Assembly (NCBI RefSeq): GCF_015709515.1
Contig: NZ_JADNQZ010000047.1
Span: 1-64,000 of the forward strand
DNA from: Methylocystis sp. H62
GTDB lineage: Bacteria; Pseudomonadota; Alphaproteobacteria; Rhizobiales; Beijerinckiaceae
Reading direction: 5' to 3'
DNA length: 64,000 nucleotides
Made by a program: the position numbers and the translations under genes. Of this stretch, positions 1-7,065 are shown piece by piece. Under the pieces are notes generated by a model. The model was not told where the DNA came from and did no database searches. It saw nothing but the letters and a program-made list of their open reading frames with translations. Numbering within the stretch: position 1 is the first letter of the stretch; every line of letters begins with the position of its first letter.

Positions 1-1
1 G

Positions 2-2614
2 CTCACCATGCGCGAAGTCGACGCGAACGGTTTCGGCCGCAAGGTTAGGGACTGGAACCGCGCGGCGCTTGTCGAGGAATGGCGAGAACGCTGGGCGGAC
101 CGTGTCAATGCGCGGCTGGCCGAACTCGACATAGACGCGAGCGTCGATCACCGTTCATTGGCGGCGCAGGGCGTCGCTCTGGAACCGCAGGACAAGATCG
201 GCCCGGCGGCGCAGCGGATGGGGGAGCGCGGGTTCGGATCGGAGCGCATCGAGGATCATCGCGAGATCGCCCGCCGCAATGGCGAGCGGATCATTGCCGA
301 TCCTTCAGCAGCGCTCGACGCCCTGACCCGCCATCAGGCGACCTTCACCCGCCGCGACATGGCCCGCTTCGTTCACCGGCATAGCGACGGCAGGGAGCAA
401 TTCGACCGGGCGATGGCGGCCATGCGCGGATCGTCCGAGATCATCGCGCTCGGCAAGGATGGGCGCGGCGACGAGCGGTTCACCTCGCGCGAGATGGTCG
501 ACGCCGAGCGGCGGTTGCAGCGCGCCGCAGACTTGCTGGCCGAACGCGAGCGGCGTCGCATCGGCGAGAAGGAACGCGAAGCGGCCCTCGCCCGCGCGGC
601 GGAAAGAGGATTGACGCTCTCAGGGGAGCAACGCGCAGCGTTCGAACATGTGACCGAGGGACGCGATCTTGGCGTGGTTATCGGCTATGCGGGGGCCGGC
701 AAGAGCGCGATGCTGGGCGTCGCGCGGGAGGCATGGGAAGCGGCGGGCTTCGAGGTGCGCGGCCTCGCCCTGTCGGGGATCGCCGCAGAGAATCTGGAGA
801 ACGGCTCCGGCATCGCCTCGCGCACCATCGCCAGCATGGAGCGGCAATGGGAGCAGGGCCGTGAGTCCTTGTCCGTCCGCGACGTTCTGGTGATCGACGA
901 AGCGGGCATGGTCGGGGCGCGGCAGATGGCGCGCCTGTTCTCTCATGCGGAGCATGCGGGCGCGAAAATCGTTCTGGTCGGCGACCCGCGACAATTGCAG
1001 GCGATCGAGGCGGGCGCGGCCTTCCGGGCGATCCATGAGCGTCATGGCGGCGTCGAAATCGCCGAGGTCCGCCGCCAGCGCGCGGACTGGCAGCGCGAGG
1101 CGACCCGCTCACTCGCCACGGGCCGTATCGACGAGGCGATCCAGACTTACCGCGATCGCGGCATGGTCCATACCGCCGAGACGCGCGAAGCCGCGCGCGA
1201 CACGCTTGTGGAGCGATGGGACCGCGAACGAATCGCCGCGCCGGATCGAACGCGCATCATCCTCACCCACACCAATGACGAGGCGCGCGAGCTGAACCAG
1301 GCCGCACGCGCGCGGATGCGGGAAGCGGGCGCGCTGGGCGAGGATGCGCAAGTGACGACCGAACGCGGCGCCCGGAGCTTCGCGCCCGGCGACCGCGTCA
1401 TGTTCCTAAGGAACGAACGCGGGTTTGGGGTGAAGAACGGAACGCTCGGCGCGATCGAGCAGATCAACGAGCGGCATATCGCGATCCGCACAGATGACGG
1501 GCGATTCGTCTCCTTCGATGTGAAGGACTACGCCTACATCGATCATGGCTATGCAGCGACGATCCACAAGGCGCAGGGCATGACCGTGGACCGCGCCTAT
1601 GTGCTCGCCACTCCGGGCCTCGACAGCCATGCCGCCTATGTGGCGCTCTCACGGCACAGGGAGAGCGTCCAGCTTTGCTATGGCCGCGACGACTTCGCCG
1701 ATCAGGCGCAACTTGCCCGAACGCTCTCGCGCGCGCGCGCCAAGGATATGGCGACTGACTACGCCCAGGACGATCCCATCCGCGCCTTCGCCGAGCGGCG
1801 CGGGATCACGTTTGGCGAACGCGTCGCCGAGATCGTGCGCGAGGCGCCCAGGATGGCGCGCGGCATGTTCGACGGCTTGCGCCGTGCGATGACGCAGCCG
1901 CCGCGCGCAGACGCCTTCGATCGGGGGCGCGCCTCTGACGCACCCGAGCCCCATCGCGGGGTCTTCGCCAGATTCCGCACGCAGGGCCCTGCCGTTGATC
2001 GCGCGGAAGCGGGTCGAGCCGGAAGTGAAATGACGCAGCCCGAAACGGAAAGGGCGGCGGCCGAGAAGGAGGCGACGGCGCGCCGTGCCGTCGCGCGCCA
2101 CGCGCGCGCCGTCTCGGACATCTGGAAGATGCAAAACAAGCAGTTGCCCGTCCTGCCGCATCAGCGAAGCGAACTTGATCGGGCGCGCGCGGCGGTAAGC
2201 GCGATCGGCGAAGATGCGGCAAAGGACCTTGAGCGGGCCTATGGCCGCGATCCCGCGCTCGCGCCGGAAGCGGCGGGCGGGCGCGTCCAGCGCACGATCC
2301 GCGCCATGCGGCTCGAAGCGGAAATCCGCGCCGACCCCAAAAGGCGCGCCGACCGTTTCGTCGAGGACTGGCGCAAGCTCGATCGGCGCTATCGCGCCGC
2401 CAACGCCGAGGGCGACCATCAGAGCGTCAAACGCCTGCGCGCCGACATGGGCGCCATGACGAAAAGCCTGGAGCGCGACGCGCAGATGGAATCGGTCCTG
2501 CGCGGGCGCCGCCATGATCTCGGAATCGCCTTAGACGCGGGACGCAAGCTCGCCCATGACCTTGCGGCGAGCGTCGGGTTCGAAATGACCCGCGGCCGCG
2601 GCATGAGCCGGTAA
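2..2614 (+). CDS. traA: TraA-type conjugative relaxase, helicase part (5' end outside window)
   Basis: This is the C-terminal part of a Ti/ICE-type conjugation protein that nicks oriT and unwinds the transferred strand. The frame is already open at the window edge, and the first residues match the end of a MobA/MobL relaxase domain (GFGRKVRDWN), so the nuclease domain lies upstream. A RecD-like helicase follows: Walker A GYAGAGKS near residue 227, a DEAG box (VLVIDEAGMVG) near 295-305, and the late helicase motif AATIHKAQGMTVDRAYV near 515, then an arginine/alanine-rich coiled tail. A DUF6118 gene starts 12 bp downstream, the usual partner. The family call is firm. The true start cannot be seen. 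Confidence 0.9.
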   Translation, partial: LTMREVDANGFGRKVRDWNRAALVEEWRERWADRVNARLAELDIDASVDHRSLAAQGVALEPQDKIGPAAQRMGERGFGSERIEDHREIARRNGERIIADPSAALDALTRHQATFTRRDMARFVHRHSDGREQFDRAMAAMRGSSEIIALGKDGRGDERFTSREMVDAERRLQRAADLLAERERRRIGEKEREAALARAAERGLTLSGEQRAAFEHVTEGRDLGVVIGYAGAGKSAMLGVAREAWEAAGFEVRGLALSGIAAENLENGSGIASRTIASMERQWEQGRESLSVRDVLVIDEAGMVGARQMARLFSHAEHAGAKIVLVGDPRQLQAIEAGAAFRAIHERHGGVEIAEVRRQRADWQREATRSLATGRIDEAIQTYRDRGMVHTAETREAARDTLVERWDRERIAAPDRTRIILTHTNDEARELNQAARARMREAGALGEDAQVTTERGARSFAPGDRVMFLRNERGFGVKNGTLGAIEQINERHIAIRTDDGRFVSFDVKDYAYIDHGYAATIHKAQGMTVDRAYVLATPGLDSHAAYVALSRHRESVQLCYGRDDFADQAQLARTLSRARAKDMATDYAQDDPIRAFAERRGITFGERVAEIVREAPRMARGMFDGLRRAMTQPPRADAFDRGRASDAPEPHRGVFARFRTQGPAVDRAEAGRAGSEMTQPETERAAAEKEATARRAVARHARAVSDIWKMQNKQLPVLPHQRSELDRARAAVSAIGEDAAKDLERAYGRDPALAPEAAGGRVQRTIRAMRLEAEIRADPKRRADRFVEDWRKLDRRYRAANAEGDHQSVKRLRADMGAMTKSLERDAQMESVLRGRRHDLGIALDAGRKLAHDLAASVGFEMTRGRGMSR

Positions 2615-2626
2615 GGGAGAAGGACT

Positions 2627-3334
2627 ATGGAGAAGAGCCCGCCTTCATTCCCAGCGCCCGAGACAGATCCGGCGGCGGCGGCCTTCGCGCATCTCGCCGA
2701 TAAGGTGGATGCGCTGGAGGCGGCCATCGCCAATCTGGCGTCCAGGCGCGAAGCCGCGCCCGATTACAGCGAGACGCTGGGAATGATCGCACACAATCTC
2801 AACGCTGTTGGCGCGATGGTGAAGACGATGCGGCAAAGCCCGGCGCTGCAGATCACGCCCGACGAAAGGGTCGCAAGGATCGCGACCGCGGGCGATCAGG
2901 CGCGCGCCGAAGAGCGGGCTACCATCGCGCGGGCGCGCGAGACGCTCGACAGGGCGACGGAGAAATTGGAAAGCCTTGCCGCCGCAGTCGCCACGACAGA
3001 CGAACAGCGCCTCCGTCTTCTCTTCGCGGCCATCGCCGGCGCCATCGCCGGCGTCGTGCTCTGGTCGTTCCTGCTCGACGCGATCGCGCGGGCATTGCCG
3101 CCAGACTGGCGCATCCCCGAAAGCATGGCGACGCATACGCTCGGCGCAAGCTCGCCCTGGGAAGCGGGGTCGCAGCTGATGCGGACCGCCAACCCGCGCG
3201 CCTGGGCCGCGCTCAACGAGGCATCCGATTTTCTCCGCGACAATCACGAGACGATCGAGAAATGCCGCGAGGCGGCGACTCAGACGGGTAAGCCAATCCG
3301 CTGCGATTTGGGGGTCAAACCGCCACTTAAGTAA
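2627..3334 (+). CDS. DUF6118 family membrane protein of conjugative elements
   Basis: A 235-residue protein of unknown function, commonly found directly after traA in alphaproteobacterial integrative elements. The N-terminal half is helical and charged, probably a coiled coil (KVDALEAAIANLASRR, then a stretch rich in Ala, Arg and Glu). One hydrophobic segment near residues 128-147 (LLFAAIAGAIAGVVLWSFLL) is the likely membrane anchor, and a soluble tail of about 85 residues follows with three tryptophans. GGAGAAGGACT just upstream gives a ribosome site. The 12-bp gap indicates cotranscription with traA. A role at the transfer pore or in mating-pair membranes is only inferred from position. Confidence 0.75.
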   Translation: MEKSPPSFPAPETDPAAAAFAHLADKVDALEAAIANLASRREAAPDYSETLGMIAHNLNAVGAMVKTMRQSPALQITPDERVARIATAGDQARAEERATIARARETLDRATEKLESLAAAVATTDEQRLRLLFAAIAGAIAGVVLWSFLLDAIARALPPDWRIPESMATHTLGASSPWEAGSQLMRTANPRAWAALNEASDFLRDNHETIEKCREAATQTGKPIRCDLGVKPPLK

Positions 3335-3619
3335 CTTGCCGAAGGGAAATCTCATCCATCTCACGGACGATCTCGTCACCGACGTCGACTTCGAGCGAAA
3401 ATCAGTCGAAGAGATCAATATGCAGGCCTGGGCTCGGTTGGCGCGAATGCTGGACAACACGTCCCAAGAATAACGGGTTGTCGACAGGGGGTAACTGCGT
3501 TGTTTCGAGCTACCGCACGCCGCTTCACCAAATCTCAAGGCGTAAGTGGGGCCGAGAGTGGGGCCGTAAAATTCCATGCAGCAGATTATACAATAATTTC
3601 AATTGACTGTGATGTAGTC
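3335..3619. other. Non-coding end of the integrative element
   Basis: No complete gene is visible between the DUF6118 gene and tRNA-Pro. In the frame that overlaps the end of DUF6118, an open stretch runs to a stop at 3471-3473 and ends in the protein-like sequence ARLARMLDNTSQE. It has no good start and may be the tail of a lost gene. A 10-bp direct repeat lies at 3545-3566. The expected integrase gene is not present here, so it is probably at the other end of the element. Confidence 0.5.
3545..3566. repeat. Direct repeat AGTGGGGCCG x2 near the tRNA attachment site
   Basis: Two exact copies of AGTGGGGCCG at 3545-3554 and 3557-3566 are separated by 2 bp, a 12-bp period. They lie about 55 bp from the 3' end of the tRNA-Pro gene. 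Short direct repeats beside an attachment core are typical arm-type integrase or excisionase sites, but no protein here shows that these are used. Confidence 0.45.
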
Positions 3620-3696
3620 TGGTCGGAGTGAGAGGATTCGAACCTCCGACCCCCTCGTCCCGAACGAGGTGCGCTACCAGGCTGCGCTACACTCCG
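3620..3696 (-). tRNA. tRNA-Pro (anticodon CGG)
   Basis: A 77-nt proline tRNA on the minus strand. The acceptor stem CGGAGTG pairs with CACTCCG, the anticodon stem CCTCG/CGAGG encloses loop TTCGGGA with anticodon CGG (plus-strand 3660-3662), and the T arm carries GGTTCGAATCC. The 3' CCA is encoded (plus-strand TGG at 3620-3622). The 3' end faces the conjugative genes at 1-3334, which is the usual orientation when a tyrosine-recombinase element integrates into a tRNA 3' end and rebuilds it. Confidence 0.95.
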
Positions 3697-3761
3697 ACAG
3701 AAATGGCCGAAGCCGCTTCGGGCCGGTTTATAGCCACAGCAGGATTGCGCCGCAACTGGTT

Positions 3762-4286
3762 TCAGGCGCTTGGGCTGCGGACCCGCTCAAGCGTGACAAA
3801 AGCGAAGTCCGCTTCGTCCTTAGGACCGCGCGGCGGCGCTTCGCGCGCGACCTCGCGCCAGTCTTTGGGGTCGAGCTCCGGGAAATGCGCGTCGCCCGCA
3901 ATATCGAGCGCCACTTCCGTGAGTTCGATGACGTCGGTGAGGTCGAGAAAGGCGCGATAGATCTCCTCGCCGCCCGCGATGATGATCTCGTCGACGCCAA
4001 GCAGCGCGGCCAGCCGACGCGCCGTCGCCAAAGCCTCCTGGGGATCCGCCGCGATATGCGCGCCTTCGGCCTTGAAATGAGGATCGCGGGTGAGCACGAC
4101 GCTTTCTCGCCCCGGCAGCGGCCGTCCGATCGATTCGAAGGTGCGCCGTCCCATTATCATCGGCTTGCCCCAGGTGCGCGCCTTGTAGCGCTTGAGATCG
4201 CTCGAGAGCCGCCAGGGAAGGCCGTTGGCGACGCCGATCACGCCATTGCGTCCGCGCGCCACGACGGCGACGATTTTGGGCTCCAT
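3762..4286 (-). CDS. folA: Dihydrofolate reductase
   Basis: Reduces dihydrofolate to tetrahydrofolate with NADPH, restoring the folate oxidised by thymidylate synthase. The 174 residues are slightly longer than the E. coli enzyme. Visible family marks are GVIGVANGLPWRLSSDLKRY with catalytic Asp30, the NADPH-binding MIMGRRTFESIGRPLPGR, and the glycine pair in IIIAGGEEIYRAFL. It lies 6 bp behind thyA on the same strand, the classic thyA-folA operon, so the two are surely cotranscribed. The tRNA-Pro gene follows about 65 bp downstream on the same strand. Nothing unusual is seen. Confidence 0.97.
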   Translation of the reverse strand: MEPKIVAVVARGRNGVIGVANGLPWRLSSDLKRYKARTWGKPMIMGRRTFESIGRPLPGRESVVLTRDPHFKAEGAHIAADPQEALATARRLAALLGVDEIIIAGGEEIYRAFLDLTDVIELTEVALDIAGDAHFPELDPKDWREVAREAPPRGPKDEADFAFVTLERVRSPSA

Positions 4287-4292
4287 CGCCGC

Positions 4293-5096
4293 CTACACCG
4301 CGATCGGCGCGGCGATCGCCGGCCAAGGGTCATAGTTCTCGACGTTCACGTCTTCGTATCTGAAGTCGAAGAGGGAGCGCACCGACGGATTGAGCTTTAG
4401 GCGCGGCAGGGGCTTTGGCTCGCGTGAGAGCTGAAGCCGCGCCTGCTCGACATGGTTGAGATAGAGGTGAACGTCGCCGAAGCTGTGGATGAAATCGCCC
4501 GGAACACAGTCCGTGACCTGCGCGACCATATGCGTCAGCAACGCATAGCTGGCGATGTTGAAGGGCACGCCGAGGAAGACGTCGGCCGAACGCTGGTAGA
4601 GCTGGCAGGAAAGCCGCTTTTCGCCGCTGACCTCAGCGACATGAAACTGGAACAGGCAGTGGCAAGGCGGCAGCGCCATCTCGTCGACCTGGGCTGGATT
4701 CCACGCGGAGACGATCAGCCGGCGCGAGAAGGGATTGCGCTTGATCTCCTCGACGACATGGGCGAGCTGGTCGATATCCCTGTCGCCGTCGGGCCAGCGC
4801 CGCCATTGCATGCCGTAGATCGGACCGAGGTCGCCGTCTTCATTCGCCCATTCGTCCCAGATGGTGACGCCATTGTCGCGCAGATATTTGACGTTGGTGT
4901 CGCCCTGCAAAAACCACAGCAGTTCGTGAATGACCGATTTCAGATGCACGCGCTTGGTCGTCACCAGCGGGAAGCCTTGCGAAAGGTCGAAACGCATCTG
5001 ATGGCCGAACAGCGACAGCGTTCCGACGCCGGTGCGATCGTCCTTGCGCACGCCTTCGTGCAGGACCTTATCCAGAAGGTCGAGATATTGACGCAT
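4293..5096 (-). CDS. thyA: Thymidylate synthase
   Basis: Methylates dUMP to dTMP with 5,10-methylene-tetrahydrofolate, releasing dihydrofolate for the adjacent FolA. The 267-residue length fits the family (264 in E. coli). The N-terminus [15 protein letters not shown], the conserved [11 protein letters not shown], catalytic Cys145 in [28 protein letters not shown] and [12 protein letters not shown] are all intact. It is the first gene of the thyA-folA pair. The short BrnT/BrnA module lies upstream on the opposite strand with about 110 bp between the starts, which should hold promoters for both directions. Confidence 0.98.
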   Translation of the reverse strand: MRQYLDLLDKVLHEGVRKDDRTGVGTLSLFGHQMRFDLSQGFPLVTTKRVHLKSVIHELLWFLQGDTNVKYLRDNGVTIWDEWANEDGDLGPIYGMQWRRWPDGDRDIDQLAHVVEEIKRNPFSRRLIVSAWNPAQVDEMALPPCHCLFQFHVAEVSGEKRLSCQLYQRSADVFLGVPFNIASYALLTHMVAQVTDCVPGDFIHSFGDVHLYLNHVEQARLQLSREPKPLPRLKLNPSVRSLFDFRYEDVNVENYDPWPAIAAPIAV

Positions 5097-5208
5097 TGAA
5101 GCCTGTGGACGCCTTTTCGTGAGATCCCTGGGTGGGAGTCAATTAGCAGGTCTCGTTCATCACGTAACGATTGCTCCAAGAGCGTTTCTGTAGTAACAAA
5201 AAAGCCCA

Positions 5209-5484
5209 ATGCTGATCGAATTCGATCCCGCAAAACGCCGCGCAACGATCGAGCACAGAGGACTTGATATGGCGCGCGCCGGCGAGGTCTTCGCTGACGC
5301 GACGTTGACCGTCGAGGACGACCGCCATGATTATGGCGAAAAGCGGTTCATCTCGGTCGGTTTTCTCGACGGCCGAATGGTGGTCCTCGTTTGGACAAAG
5401 CGCGGCGGCGCGAGACGCATCATCTCCATGAGGAAAGCCAATGACCGCGAGCAAGCCATCTACGCCCCCAGATTTGGGCGATGA
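5209..5484 (+). CDS. brnT: BrnT family type II toxin (RNase)
   Basis: A 91-residue BrnT toxin, a RelE-fold ribonuclease that stops translation when its antitoxin is degraded. Family features seen are the opening MLIEFDPAKRRATIEHRGLDM, the central DRHDYGEKRFISVGFLDGRMVVLVWT strand region (in two runs), and the C-terminal RRIISMRKANDRE with conserved Arg and Lys residues. The antitoxin gene overlaps its 3' end by 44 bp, the normal toxin-first order for brnTA. BrnTA pairs usually repress themselves through BrnA. The pair sits between thyA and a Tim44-like gene, about 1.5 kb from the end of the conjugative element but outside it. Confidence 0.9.
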   Translation: MLIEFDPAKRRATIEHRGLDMARAGEVFADATLTVEDDRHDYGEKRFISVGFLDGRMVVLVWTKRGGARRIISMRKANDREQAIYAPRFGR

Positions 5485-5695
5485 TGCTCCGGATTTGTCT
5501 ACTGAAGAGTGGCGCAAGAAATTCGCCGCCGCGCCTCTTCGGCGAGGGCGGCCACCAGCAAAGCGCCGCAAGGTTTCGACGACGATCCGGCTTGACCCCG
5601 ATATCGTGGAAGCGTTCCGCGCGGCGGGCGAAGGGTGGCAATCGCGCATCAACGCCGCGCTACGCGAGTATCTGGAGAAGCGCGCACGATCCTGA
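5441..5695 (+). CDS. brnA: BrnA family antitoxin
   Basis: An 84-residue antitoxin. A charged N-terminal part with STEEWRKKFAA would contact the toxin. A ribbon-helix-helix DNA-binding domain follows: VSTTIRLDPDIVEAFRAAGE, then GWQSRINAALREYLE. The TIRLDPDIVEAFR strand and GWQSRINAALREYL helix are the typical BrnA signature. It overlaps brnT by 44 bp, so translation is coupled. It probably represses the brnTA promoter upstream of 5209 with or without bound toxin. Confidence 0.9.
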   Translation: MTASKPSTPPDLGDDAPDLSTEEWRKKFAAAPLRRGRPPAKRRKVSTTIRLDPDIVEAFRAAGEGWQSRINAALREYLEKRARS

Positions 5696-5922
5696 CCAGC
5701 CATACGCGGCGACAGAATTCGCACTACCTTTGCCCCATATAGCTTCTCATTGGCTGCATGCTCGAACACCCAGTCGAAATCCTGAAGCGACGCCTGCGCA
5801 AGTTGGTTGCATCCGCGCCCGGTATCCGTTTTCCCCGGCCAAGCCTTTGCGCGCAGACCCCCGCGTTCCTATATATGCGCGGTTAGGGGGGACTGTTTCC
5901 CCGCAATTTCGAGGATACAAAC

Positions 5923-6912
5923 ATGTCGCGTTTCTTCGCCCTTAAGCGTGGATCGCTGATTTCTCTTGCGCTTGCCACCCTGCTGGCGCTTGCGCCCGCC
6001 ATCGCCGAAGCGCGTATGGGCGGCGGCGGCAGCTTTGGCAGCCGGGGGGGTCGCTCTTGGTCCGCGCCGCCTTCGACCCGAACCATGCCGGGCCAGGCCT
6101 CTCCTTTCGAACGCAGCGGCACGCCGCGTCCAACGCCTGGCATGGCCGGTCCGATGTCACAGCCTGGCGGCCTCTTTGGCGGCTCCTTAGGTCGCGGCCT
6201 TCTGGGCGGCCTCGCCGGCGGCCTGCTCGGCGCCGGGCTGTTTGGTCTGCTGACGGGTAACGGCCTTCTTGGCGGCATGGGCGGCTTCATGTCGGTCATC
6301 GGCCTGCTGTTGCAGATCGCGCTGGTCGTCTTCCTGGCCCGCATGGCTTTCAATTGGTGGACGCGTCGCAATGCGAACGCCATGGCTGGGGCGGGTCACC
6401 GTCCGAGCCCCGGCTTCACGTCGCCCTTCACCGCGCGCGCGCCTTTCGGCGCGGCGGGCTTCGGCTCGGGCGCTTCTCCGGAAGCGGCGATGGCGACGCC
6501 GATCAAGATTGCGGCGGACGACTTCAACGCCTTCGAACGCCTGCTCGGCGAATCGCAGGCCGCCTATAGCCGCGAGGATCTTGGCGCGCTGCGCGGCATG
6601 TCCACGCCCGAAATGGCCTCCTATTTCGACGACGAACTGGAGGAGAACCGCCGCAAGGGCGTCATCAACCGCGTCTCGGACGTGAAGCTGTTGCAAGGTG
6701 ACTTGTCGGAGGCGTGGCGTGAAGGCGTCGACGAATACGCCACCGTCGCCATGCGCTTTGCGCTCAATGACGTGATCGAGGATCGCGCCACCGGCAAGCC
6801 CGCGCCCGGTTCGCCGGGGCCGACGGAGACGTCCGAGGCCTGGACTTTCCGCCGACCGGCGGGCGCCGGATCGCAGGAGTGGAAGCTCTCGGCCATTCAG
6901 CAGGCGGCGTAA
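5923..6912 (+). CDS. Tim44-like domain protein, membrane-anchored
   Basis: A 329-residue protein with a signal or anchor segment (SLISLALATLLALAPAIAEA, about residues 11-30), a glycine-rich linker, a second hydrophobic stretch near 100-145 full of glycine (GLLGGLAGGLLGAGLFGLL, then IGLLLQIALVVFLARMAF), and a C-terminal Tim44/MBA1-type domain from about 190 (DDFNAFERLLGESQAAYSRE, then LRGMSTPEMASYFDDEL and DVKLLQGDLSEAWREG). Alphaproteobacterial Tim44-like proteins such as TimA are membrane or periplasmic proteins of uncertain role. It is a single gene closed by a strong terminator. The start is supported by AATTTCGAGGATACAAAC upstream. Confidence 0.85.
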   Translation: MSRFFALKRGSLISLALATLLALAPAIAEARMGGGGSFGSRGGRSWSAPPSTRTMPGQASPFERSGTPRPTPGMAGPMSQPGGLFGGSLGRGLLGGLAGGLLGAGLFGLLTGNGLLGGMGGFMSVIGLLLQIALVVFLARMAFNWWTRRNANAMAGAGHRPSPGFTSPFTARAPFGAAGFGSGASPEAAMATPIKIAADDFNAFERLLGESQAAYSREDLGALRGMSTPEMASYFDDELEENRRKGVINRVSDVKLLQGDLSEAWREGVDEYATVAMRFALNDVIEDRATGKPAPGSPGPTETSEAWTFRRPAGAGSQEWKLSAIQQAA

Positions 6913-6937
6913 GTTCAGCATTGGGCTGCAATCTTTT

Positions 6938-6967
6938 GCCCCTCCCGCAAGGGAGGGGCTTTTTTAT
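6938..6967 (+). terminator. Rho-independent terminator of the Tim44-like gene
   Basis: A perfect 9-bp stem GCCCCTCCC/GGGAGGGGC closes a GCAA tetraloop and is followed by TTTTTTATT. It begins 25 bp after the stop codon and is the strongest intrinsic terminator in the window. Confidence 0.92.
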
Positions 6968-7065
6968 TGCCGGTCCGGGCCCGACGCGGCGTCTTGACCC
7001 TTTGACCGGCGTCCGCAATGTGCGTCGCGCGATAGAATTTGGAACTATTGAAGCGCGCGCCTCCG

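Noticed and set aside
1649-2515. Long open frame on the minus strand inside traA (288 codons).
   Set aside because: GC-rich antisense shadow; the plus strand carries the TraA motifs, and the antisense product is Arg/Ala/Pro-rich without any family feature.
2645-3577. 310-codon minus-strand frame over the DUF6118 gene, considered as a possible integrase.
   Set aside because: No R-H-R-Y recombinase motifs; antisense of a real gene for most of its length.
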